In this document: in pieces, positions 1-6,790 of the stretch
Numbering within the stretch: the first letter of the stretch is position 1
How the letters are laid out: each line of letters begins with the position of its first letter
NCBI GenBank assembly: GCA_025057335.1
Contig: JANWXG010000019.1
Location: 1-19,239, forward strand
Source of the DNA: a bacterium
Lineage (GTDB): Bacteria > Armatimonadota > HRBIN16
DNA: 19,239 nucleotides
Reading direction: 5' to 3'
Notes under the pieces: generated by a model
What the model was told of the DNA's origin: nothing
Databases searched by the model: none
What the model saw: the letters and a program-made list of their open reading frames with translations, nothing else
Translations under genes and position numbers: made by a program

Positions 1-150
1 CACTAGTAAAACGTTCGCGGTGCATCCCCCGCTGTCGGCAATTCCTCCTCTACAGCAATATGATAGCGCTTCGCGACGGATACGCTCCATAGGGCGCCTC
101 CATGACGAAGGGGAGCATAGCAGGTTGCTTAGCTCACTGTGTAAAGAGCT
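1..150. other. Left-edge stretch without a convincing gene
   Basis: No complete gene is visible here. On the minus strand a short reading frame starting with ATG at 25 (or with ATG at 89) runs open to the window edge, so this could be the first codons of a divergent gene, but 8 to 29 codons are too few to judge. An AGGAGG on the minus strand (around 46-51) lies too far from the ATG at 25 to be decisive. I would treat it as the upstream region of the chemoreceptor gene. Confidence 0.3.
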
Positions 151-179
151 TTGTGTTTCAAGCCACAATATCCTATAGT
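151..179 (+). promoter_or_regulatory. Candidate sigma-70-type promoter of the chemoreceptor gene
   Basis: A -35-like TTGTGT (151-156) and a -10-like TATAGT (174-179) are separated by exactly 17 bp. Transcription would begin near 186, leaving a leader of about 70 nt before the start codon. The -10 is good and the -35 is only half matched, so this is a plausible but unproven promoter. Confidence 0.42.
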
Positions 180-255
180 AGACGCCCGCTACCGAGCGGT
201 CTTGCGTAGTGCATCTGAACAAGCATTAGCCCCATACACAACGACAAGGTCGTAG

Positions 256-2610
256 GTGATGCCCATGAGAACTTTTTACAACTTGCGCACGGGCACGAAG
301 TTAGCTATCGGCTTCGGGACATGTGTGCTGATTCTGTTCGTTGCAGGGACAACAGCGCTGCAGCAGATGGCACATCTCGCGCAGCGCGCCCACCACATCG
401 CGGAGCAACAGCTCGCTATCGCTATCGCTTTCGGTGAGCTAGACGCGAACCTGCAGCGGATGCGCACTCGCGAACGACGCCACATGCAGGCAGTATACAA
501 CAGAAAGGACATGCGTGCCGCCGAAGAGGCGGTGACCAAAGACCGACAGTCAGTCGAAGAGAGCATTCAGAAGCTGGAATCCGCACAACTGGACAGGGAA
601 GCGCAGCAGATGCTGTCGCAGTTCAAGGCAGCGTGGCAGGAGTACCTGCCATTGCACCATCAGCTGCTACAGCTCAACCGCGCGGGTAAAGCCGAGGAAG
701 CTACTCAGCTCATGGACGGCAAGATGCGTTCCATCGTGCGCCAGAGGATGGACCCCGTCGTGGAACAGTTTCGCGCCTACGTTCGACAGCGAAGCAAAGA
801 AGCCTCAGCCTCTATCACTGCTGCGTACCGTACGGCGCGTACGAGGACTGTGACGCTATTCGTGATTGCGACGGCAGTAGCGACTCTGCTGGGATGGTTC
901 ATCTCGCGATACATCACCTCTGCCATTGCCCAGACTGTGAGAGGGCTGCAGAGCCTGCAGGAACGCGACCTGCACAACCTGCAGGAAGCGATGCGTGCAA
1001 TGGAAGCGGGCGACCTGACCGCCCAAGTGTTGCCCCAGACGCAGCCGCTAGCGGTTCACACACGCGACGAGTTCGGTCAGCTAGCGCAAGCGTTCAACGC
1101 CATGCTCCACAAATTGCAGGAGATGGCGCGCTCCTACAGTAACGCACAGCAGGCGCTGCGCAAGATATTGACAGAGCTTTCGGAAACAGCGGGTACCGTC
1201 TCGAGCGCCAGCCACGACCTAGCAACCTCGGCAGAGCAGGCGGGGCAGGCTTCCCAGGAGATTGCGCAGGGTAGCGGTCAGCTTGCACAGCAAGCGAGCG
1301 AGGCTGCACGATCCATGGAGAAACTGGAGCGCGCCATCCGCGCCGTACAGGAGAGCAGCAGCTCCCAGAGCGAAGCAGTTGGGCAAACCGAGGAGGCGAT
1401 GCGCCAGGCAGCGCAAGCGGTAGAAGAAGTTGCTCGTTCCGCGCAGCAGATGGCGGCTTCCGCCCAGCAAGCTAGCGCCGTGGCTCAGCAGGGCGGGCAA
1501 TCCGTAGAGGAGATGCTGCAGGCGATGCGCCGCATCCAGCAGCAAGCACAGAGCTCCGCACAACGGGTCGCCCAGCTCGACCAGCTGGGGCAGCAGATTG
1601 GTCACATCGTGCAAACCATTGAGCAGATTGCTGAGCAGACCAACCTGTTGGCGCTCAATGCGGCGATTGAGGCAGCGCGCGCAGGCGAACACGGTCGCGG
1701 TTTCGCAGTCGTCGCCGACGAAGTGCGCAAGCTCGCTGAACAGGCAGGAGCCGCTACCAAGGAGATTGCCTCCCTCATCGGAGAGGTGCGTGTAGGCGTT
1801 GAACAGGCAGTGCGCGAAATGCGTGCTACCGCTGAGAGCGTGAACGATGGCTACACGCGCAGCGAGCAGGTCGGTACAGCGCTGCAGCAGATTATCGAGG
1901 CAGCACAACAGGTAGCTGGTGAGGTAGAATCGGTCACTGCCATCGCAGAGCAGATGTCTGCCAGCGTGCAGGAGGTGTTGGCAACGGTCAGCACCATCGC
2001 CCAAAACGCTCAAGAGAACGCGCAAGTCACCCTGCAGATGGCAATGGGAGCAGAGCAGGTCTCCTCGGCTATCACGTCGGTCGCCAGTGTGAGCGAGCAG
2101 ACAGCCGCCAGCACAGAAGAGCTAACTGCTACCGCACAGCAGGTCGCCTCTACCGCGCAGGAGCTCTCCAAAACGGCCGCTGAGCTACAACTCGCTCTGG
2201 CAGGCTTCAACACAGGCGACTGCTCTGCTCTTGCCGAGTGCATCCGCATCTTCCAAAACGCCCACATCAGCCGTGCCGAACGGCTCAAAAAGGTCCTTCA
2301 GGGCACCCTCTCGCTTACCGAAGCGGGACTGGGCGACCACACCACCTGCCACTTCGGCAGGTGGTACTATGGGGCAGGCATGCGCGACTTCGGCTCGGAC
2401 GCAGATTTTCGCGCCATCGAGGAACCCCACATCCGCTTTCACCAGCTGGAGCGGGAAATCGTGTCGCTGGTAAATCGTGGGCAGCGCCATCAGGCGGAGG
2501 CATTGCTCGGCGAGGTCATGCGGATTAAGGGCGAGATTGTCTCCCGCTTGAACACGCTGATGCACACGCTCCAGCAGGCACAGACCGAATCAGTGCGCCG
2601 GGCAGCGTAG
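256..2610 (+). CDS. Methyl-accepting chemotaxis protein with C-terminal CZB zinc-binding domain
   Basis: A transmembrane chemoreceptor that would signal to CheA/CheW. Visible layout (numbering from the GTG at 256): TM1 about 16-35, a helical periplasmic region of about 160 residues resembling the four-helix-bundle MCP sensor, TM2 about 198-218, a HAMP region to about 290, then a long Gln/Ala-rich signalling coiled coil. Its hairpin tip (about 456-495) carries the canonical LLALNAAIEAARAGEHGRGF stretch. The C-terminus (about 655-775) is a CZB domain with all four expected zinc ligands: H670, C698 in CHFGRW, H725 and H729. CZB domains are known zinc binders, linked in some receptors to oxidant or zinc sensing. 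The start may be GTG 256, ATG 259 or ATG 265; AAGGT at 245-249 fits 259 best. There is no C-terminal CheR/CheB-tethering pentapeptide and no other che gene in the window. Family assignment is firm; the ligand is unknown. Confidence 0.96.
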   Translation: MMPMRTFYNLRTGTKLAIGFGTCVLILFVAGTTALQQMAHLAQRAHHIAEQQLAIAIAFGELDANLQRMRTRERRHMQAVYNRKDMRAAEEAVTKDRQSVEESIQKLESAQLDREAQQMLSQFKAAWQEYLPLHHQLLQLNRAGKAEEATQLMDGKMRSIVRQRMDPVVEQFRAYVRQRSKEASASITAAYRTARTRTVTLFVIATAVATLLGWFISRYITSAIAQTVRGLQSLQERDLHNLQEAMRAMEAGDLTAQVLPQTQPLAVHTRDEFGQLAQAFNAMLHKLQEMARSYSNAQQALRKILTELSETAGTVSSASHDLATSAEQAGQASQEIAQGSGQLAQQASEAARSMEKLERAIRAVQESSSSQSEAVGQTEEAMRQAAQAVEEVARSAQQMAASAQQASAVAQQGGQSVEEMLQAMRRIQQQAQSSAQRVAQLDQLGQQIGHIVQTIEQIAEQTNLLALNAAIEAARAGEHGRGFAVVADEVRKLAEQAGAATKEIASLIGEVRVGVEQAVREMRATAESVNDGYTRSEQVGTALQQIIEAAQQVAGEVESVTAIAEQMSASVQEVLATVSTIAQNAQENAQVTLQMAMGAEQVSSAITSVASVSEQTAASTEELTATAQQVASTAQELSKTAAELQLALAGFNTGDCSALAECIRIFQNAHISRAERLKKVLQGTLSLTEAGLGDHTTCHFGRWYYGAGMRDFGSDADFRAIEEPHIRFHQLEREIVSLVNRGQRHQAEALLGEVMRIKGEIVSRLNTLMHTLQQAQTESVRRAA

Positions 2611-2623
2611 CAACTTGCCCCAC

Positions 2624-2653
2624 AACAGCCTCCCCCTGAGGGGGGAGGCTGTT
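2624..2653 (+). terminator. Strong hairpin after the chemoreceptor gene
   Basis: A perfect 13-bp stem (2624-2636 with 2641-2653) closes a four-base TGAG loop, starting 14 nt after the stop codon. The following bases are C/T mixed rather than a clean T run, so it is a terminator-like hairpin with a poor U-tract. Its position before the next gene supports a terminator or mRNA 3' stabiliser. Confidence 0.65.
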
Positions 2654-2765
2654 CCCGCTCTCTTTACCTTCTCCCAACTGCCAATGAGGCGATACCTTCT
2701 GCCATGTCCCCGTAGTGTAGGAACCGAAGATGGCTTCGTCGAATCGGCTATCACCCCATCATAAG

Positions 2766-2801
2766 AAAGGAGGTTGTGTGCTTCTAGCACACGCAGGGCA
2801 G
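2766..2801 (+). promoter_or_regulatory. Ribosome binding site plus hairpin before the oxidoreductase start
   Basis: AAAGGAGG (2766-2773) is a near-perfect Shine-Dalgarno. It is followed by an inverted repeat GTGTGC-TTCTA-GCACAC (2776-2792) and then ATG at 2802. The linear distance from the Shine-Dalgarno to this ATG is 28 nt, too long, but folding the hairpin leaves about 11 nt. The alternative start is the in-frame GTG at 2778, only 4 nt after the Shine-Dalgarno, within the hairpin. Which start is used cannot be settled by reading. Confidence 0.5.
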
Positions 2802-3788
2802 ATGGAGAAGTTGCGCTTCGGTGTCATCGGTTTTGGAGGCATGGCGGAGGCGTTGGCGCAACGCCTTCAGCAGTTCGACGACGCCACAGTGGTGGCAGCT
2901 GCCGACACCAACCCAGACCGCAAAGTCGCTGCCGATGCCCTTCACGCTACTTTCTACACCGACTATGAGCAGATGCTGCGTCAGGAAGAGCTGGACGCAG
3001 TAGTGATTGGCACCCCCTGTGGCTTGCATCTAGAGCCGACGCTGGCTGCCGCGCAGGCGGGGCTGCATATCTTCCTGGAGAAGCCGATGGAGATTTCGGT
3101 CGAGCGATGTGACCGCATGAACCGCGCCGCGCAAGAGGCGGGCGTTAAGCTGATGGTGGGGCAGGTACTCCGCCTGTTCCCGCTTTTCCAGAAGTCGCTG
3201 GATATCCTCGCGTCGGGCGAAATCGGTAAGCCTAGGGCAATCGCAGCCACCCGCTTCGGCTATGCGCCTATCTTTCACTCCGGCTGGCGGGTGAAGAAGG
3301 AGCTAGCAGGCGGTATGCTGCTGGAGACCAATGTGCATGAGCTCGACTACATGCGCGCCGTGATGGGAGAGCCAAAGCAGGTATACGCCCGTACCCTCAA
3401 CCTATTGGGCAAGATGGAGTATGAGGATGTCGCCTACTTGGTTATCGAATTCCAGAACGGCGGCATCGGTGACCTGGAAGCCAGCCTGTCAGCAGCGGTG
3501 GGTGAGTATCGGGTGCACATCATCTGTGAAGGAGGGGCTATCGCGCACGGCGGCTTCGGGGGCACACTGCGTTGGGCGCGCTTCGGTGAGGAGCCACAGG
3601 TCGTGACAGTGGAGGAGGCACAACAACAGTATCCCGACCCCTACACGCGCGAGCTGCGCTCGTTCGTGGACTGGGTGCTACACGACCAACCGCCTCTGTT
3701 CACAGGCTGGGACGGAAGGCAGGCAGTCGCCATGTGCGAGGCAGCGTACCTCTCGCACGAGCGCGGAGTGCCTGTCGCTGTGCCATAA
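2802..3788 (+). CDS. Gfo/Idh/MocA-family NAD(P)-dependent oxidoreductase
   Basis: Probably a cytoplasmic dehydrogenase acting on a sugar, inositol or related polyol; the substrate cannot be read from sequence. Starting at ATG 2802 (328 residues, usual family length) the protein opens directly with the Rossmann nucleotide-binding motif GVIGFGGMAEAL. The family signature EKP is at residues 93-95 (LEKPMEISVE) and the catalytic-region motif reads GGMLLETNVHELDYM, with the conserved His at 179 and Asp at 182. In many relatives the sequence before this His is GGGxxxDxGxH; here the usual Asp-x-Gly is Glu-Thr-Asn-Val, so catalysis or substrate may differ from typical members. An in-frame GTG at 2778 has the better-placed ribosome binding site and would add eight residues; an earlier ATG at 2730 lacks one. 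It stands alone, convergent with the FHA operon 34 bp away. Confidence 0.9.
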   Translation: MEKLRFGVIGFGGMAEALAQRLQQFDDATVVAAADTNPDRKVAADALHATFYTDYEQMLRQEELDAVVIGTPCGLHLEPTLAAAQAGLHIFLEKPMEISVERCDRMNRAAQEAGVKLMVGQVLRLFPLFQKSLDILASGEIGKPRAIAATRFGYAPIFHSGWRVKKELAGGMLLETNVHELDYMRAVMGEPKQVYARTLNLLGKMEYEDVAYLVIEFQNGGIGDLEASLSAAVGEYRVHIICEGGAIAHGGFGGTLRWARFGEEPQVVTVEEAQQQYPDPYTRELRSFVDWVLHDQPPLFTGWDGRQAVAMCEAAYLSHERGVPVAVP

Positions 3789-3822
3789 GGTTTCCTGACG
3801 GGTTGTGCGGTGCGAGGAGGCT

Positions 3823-5262
3823 CTACTCGACCCGTAGTTCTGTGCTGCCGAAGCGCAGGATGTCACCGGGTTGGAGAGGATGTTGCTGCACAGGCTGCCC
3901 GTTCACGAAGCTGCCGTTGCGGGAGCCTTCGTCGATGAGCACCCACTGCTCGCCCCAGCGCTCCAGCCGCGCATGGCGTCGGCTCACCGTGGGGTCGAAG
4001 TCCAGTAGCACATCCCGCCCAGGTTCTCTGCCGACGGTCAGCTGATTGCCCTGCAGAGGGAACACGGCGCCAGCTCTCGCCCCGCGCAGTACGACCAGCT
4101 GCCTAGGTTGGGTGGCGACGGTAGGTTGCACTGTGAAGCCAGCTGACGGAGGTCGCGCAGGAGCGGAGGATACAGGCAACACACTGCATGCGCACTGTCC
4201 CGTGACCGGGTCTTTGCGCTCGCCACAGTAGGGACATAAGTAGTCGGGCATGGGGGAACGCGCAGTAGGCTTCTCCACCCGTTCCATTGCTTCGCGTACC
4301 AGAGAGCGTGTTGCCTTCTCGAAGAACTGCAGGCGCATAGACGCAATCTGGATGAGGTCTCCGTCTTTGAGCCACGCTTGCTGAACTCGTTGCCCGTTGA
4401 GCAGTGTGCCCGCTGGTGCGCCGAGGTCTTCCAGCAAGTGACGATTCTGTTGTCGAACAATACGGGCATGTTGTGGAGCAATCTGCGGGTCGCCGAAGAG
4501 GGGAATATCGGCGGATTCCTCCCGCCCGATGATGCAAATGGGCTTGTCCACAGGGTACTCTCTGCCCTCGTTACGCCCCAGAACGACGCGCACCCACGCC
4601 GCCTTGAGCGCCTCCTGTACTAGCGCAATGAAGAAACCAATACTCGCCCCCAGAATGGGGAAACCGACCGCTCGCCCTGGCGCGCCAACCTCGACGCGCT
4701 CACCGCCCGTCATCGCGAGGTACATCGGCGAAAGGAGCAAGCTGAAAATCTCGAAGGCGACGCCGCCAATCGCGCCGCCGATAGCGCCGCCTACCGTGCT
4801 GTGCCACCACCGCTTGATGGAACCCGTAACTGCCCCCACAGCGGCGCCAATCCCCGTGCCGAAGAAAAGCCATCCTAGCGCACGTGGAATGATGTCAAGC
4901 AAGAAGTATACCGGAGAGGGGCTGAGCCCCCTGCCGACTGGGTTGCCCAGCAGGTTGCTCAGCGTGCCATACACCGCGCTACCCACATACAGAGCGACCA
5001 TGGCCCCAGGTAGCCCGACGAGCGCCGCGAGTAGCCCTCTACGCAACGCTTGTGCGGGTTGCCCCCGCGTGAGGCTATCTACCGTGCCCAGAGAGAAGCC
5101 ATAGCATGCGCCCAGGATTACCGATAGCCAAGCCATGCTGGCGGGGTAGGCTGCCGGGTTTAACAACAACTGCTGATGGTCAATTAGCGGCTCCTGTATC
5201 AGGAAAGCGGCTAGCCCCCCTGCTCCCCCCAGCAACAGCCCCAGCAGCAGCTTGCCAGCCAT
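3823..5262 (-). CDS. Polytopic membrane protein with zinc ribbon and two FHA domains
   Basis: Likely a membrane-anchored phosphothreonine-reading protein of 479 residues. The N-terminal 220 residues form several hydrophobic, glycine-rich membrane segments (for example about 4-22, 42-60, 76-100, 117-147, 155-180, 199-218), including glycine-zipper stretches. FHA domain 1 (about 226-315) keeps G246-R247, H265 and N289-G290, but the usual Ser-Arg-x-His reads APQH, so its phosphate-binding serine is missing. A Cys4 zinc-ribbon-like motif follows (C343, C346, C357, C359; CxxC-x10-CxC). FHA domain 2 (about 388-479) is canonical: G411-R412, S427-R-R-H430, N449-G450. The gene begins 3 nt after the stop of the upstream FHA gene, indicating an operon with translational coupling. 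No Ser/Thr kinase or phosphatase is in the window. Domain calls are firm; the process served is unknown. Confidence 0.9.
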   Translation of the reverse strand: MAGKLLLGLLLGGAGGLAAFLIQEPLIDHQQLLLNPAAYPASMAWLSVILGACYGFSLGTVDSLTRGQPAQALRRGLLAALVGLPGAMVALYVGSAVYGTLSNLLGNPVGRGLSPSPVYFLLDIIPRALGWLFFGTGIGAAVGAVTGSIKRWWHSTVGGAIGGAIGGVAFEIFSLLLSPMYLAMTGGERVEVGAPGRAVGFPILGASIGFFIALVQEALKAAWVRVVLGRNEGREYPVDKPICIIGREESADIPLFGDPQIAPQHARIVRQQNRHLLEDLGAPAGTLLNGQRVQQAWLKDGDLIQIASMRLQFFEKATRSLVREAMERVEKPTARSPMPDYLCPYCGERKDPVTGQCACSVLPVSSAPARPPSAGFTVQPTVATQPRQLVVLRGARAGAVFPLQGNQLTVGREPGRDVLLDFDPTVSRRHARLERWGEQWVLIDEGSRNGSFVNGQPVQQHPLQPGDILRFGSTELRVE

Positions 5263-5265
5263 CGC

Positions 5266-6555
5266 TCACACTTCCCATCGGAAGAAGGTGGCGCCAATCT
5301 GTATCTCGTCGCCTGGACGGAGCTGGTGTTCAGTGACCCGCACACCATTCACCCAGGTGCCGTTGGAAGAACCTTCGTCGCGAATGGTCCAGCCGTCCCC
5401 CTGTCTCAGCAAGCGAGCGTGACGACGGCTCACCGTGTTGTCGTTGCTCAGTTGAATGGTGTTGCCCGCTTCGCGCCCGATGCTCGCCTCGGAACCAGTG
5501 ATTTCAAAGATAGTGCCACTGTATGCTCCGCGAGATCCTACCAGTCGTGGCGCTGCCGCTACTGCGGTCGCCGTAGCGGTGGAAGAAGCTGCTGCGGGGG
5601 CAGCAGGCGCCACCGAACAGGCACATGCTCCCGTGACGGGGTCTATCGGCTGACCGCAGAAGGGGCAGTGTCCCTCGGGCACGGTAGGCTTTTGCGAAGC
5701 TGGTTGGGCGGGCGAAGGCGGCGTCTCCTGCGCCACGTCGATGCCCAGCTTCTTCAGTGCGTCGGGTAAGCTCATCTGCTTCCCTTTCCATAGTCGGTAC
5801 CCTCCGTAAATCACCCCCGCCAACACCAGCAACCCCAACAGCGTGTTCCACACGGGGAAAGTGCGCGGGGTCGGCGAGGGCGCAGGCGCAGCAGGCTGGG
5901 CAGAAGCAGCAGGTTGAGGGGCGGATGAAGCTCCTTCTAAGATAGGAGCACCGCTGGAAATAACCATGGTGAGAGTGACCACAGGGTCGGCGCGCTCCGC
6001 CTGAATCTCCGCCTCCTGGGAAGCAGTGAGGTTGTTTCCATAGTTCACCAGTACACTGACCTTGCCCAGCCTCACCCTTTCCAAGGACACGACGCCCCCT
6101 TTGGATGGCTCCAGCAGAGCGGCATGGATGGTGTTTTCCGCATCCGTGAGCATGACAAACGCTGCAGCAATGGGCTTGTCGTCAGGTGTTTGCAAGCGCA
6201 CCTGCACGCGCATGGCGTAACGAAACTGCTCGGGTGTGATGGTTACTGTGGCGTCGTTAGGCTGAGGCGTAACCAGAGCCAAGTTACCAAACTTCATATC
6301 ATAGACGCCCACGCGCGCCCCCTTCAGGGTCTCCTCGGCGGTGTCGGCAAAACGCTTCTTCAGGGAGGCGATGTCCATCTCCACCTTCCCCCCCACCACC
6401 TCAACAGGTGGCAGAAACACCGTCCGACCGTCCGCCGACTCCAACCACACCAGATACTTGCCCTCGCTGGGCACGTTTACAGTCACCTTGTCGGGCAGCG
6501 ACCAGCACACTGCGCTCCAGAGTAGCATTAGCATCACGCATGCGACTCGAGGCAT
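5266..6555 (-). CDS. Single-pass membrane protein with extracytoplasmic beta domain, zinc ribbon and cytoplasmic FHA domain
   Basis: First gene of the FHA operon, 429 residues. A signal peptide (about 1-19) precedes an extracytoplasmic region of about 200 residues with beta-rich, Ig/carboxypeptidase-regulatory-like character (about 110-200). A Pro/Ala linker (205-232) and one transmembrane helix (about 236-254) follow. The cytoplasmic part holds a Cys4 motif (C297, C300, C311, C313) and a canonical FHA domain (G360-R361, S376-R-R-H379, N398-G399). The ribbon segment, CPFCGQPIDPVTGACAC, is nearly the same as in the downstream partner, pointing to duplication of a ribbon-plus-FHA cassette. ATG 6555 has a good ribosome binding site (AAGGAGGGG on the minus strand, 6572-6564, 8 nt away). 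An N-out/C-in topology suits a sensor or scaffold linking the envelope to phosphothreonine signalling; that role is inference. Confidence 0.9.
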   Translation of the reverse strand: MPRVACVMLMLLWSAVCWSLPDKVTVNVPSEGKYLVWLESADGRTVFLPPVEVVGGKVEMDIASLKKRFADTAEETLKGARVGVYDMKFGNLALVTPQPNDATVTITPEQFRYAMRVQVRLQTPDDKPIAAAFVMLTDAENTIHAALLEPSKGGVVSLERVRLGKVSVLVNYGNNLTASQEAEIQAERADPVVTLTMVISSGAPILEGASSAPQPAASAQPAAPAPSPTPRTFPVWNTLLGLLVLAGVIYGGYRLWKGKQMSLPDALKKLGIDVAQETPPSPAQPASQKPTVPEGHCPFCGQPIDPVTGACACSVAPAAPAAASSTATATAVAAAPRLVGSRGAYSGTIFEITGSEASIGREAGNTIQLSNDNTVSRRHARLLRQGDGWTIRDEGSSNGTWVNGVRVTEHQLRPGDEIQIGATFFRWEV

Positions 6556-6617
6556 TGCCTTTTCCCCTCCTTGCCCTTTTGCCTTCCCTCGCCGCCACGG
6601 GGTGCGCTACTATCCAC

Positions 6618-6623
6618 AGTATA
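6618..6623 (-). promoter_or_regulatory. Candidate -10 element of the FHA operon
   Basis: Reading leftwards, TATACT lies here, giving a leader of about 55 nt to the ATG at 6555. I find no good -35 at 16-18 bp, so the call rests on the -10 alone. Confidence 0.28.
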
Positions 6624-6661
6624 CCAAATTCGGACATCCTTGCCCAGCAGTGTCCTGGTGA

Positions 6662-6679
6662 CGTCTCGCTAGCGGGACG
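6662..6679. promoter_or_regulatory. 18-bp near-perfect palindrome in the divergent control region
   Basis: CGTCTCGCTAGCGGGACG is a dyad centred at 6670/6671 with one mismatched pair out of nine. It lies between the FHA operon and the DUF5693-csaB operon, where a shared operator would be expected. A second, weaker hairpin (CGCG...GTGCA / TGCAC...CGCG, 6681-6710) follows directly. As a loopless dyad it looks more like a protein-binding site than an RNA terminator. No regulator can be named. Confidence 0.4.
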
Positions 6680-6790
6680 GCGCGGTGTGCAAAAGGTTTC
6701 TGCACTCGCGTTGCCGAAATGAGCGAATGCTTCGTGCCAACGTGTGGATGGAACCACTGCCGTGAGGGCGGGAGGAAAAAGCGTTGTAGG

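Noticed and set aside
1219..2025. 268-codon open frame on the minus strand inside the chemoreceptor gene
   Set aside because: It lies opposite the Gln/Ala-rich coiled coil. Repetitive GC-biased codons leave the opposite strand open, and the Leu/Cys-rich product has no recognisable motif or ribosome binding site.
4529..5104. 191-codon plus-strand frame across the FHA membrane gene
   Set aside because: It is a Pro/Thr/Ser-rich shadow of the Gly/Ala membrane segments on the real strand.
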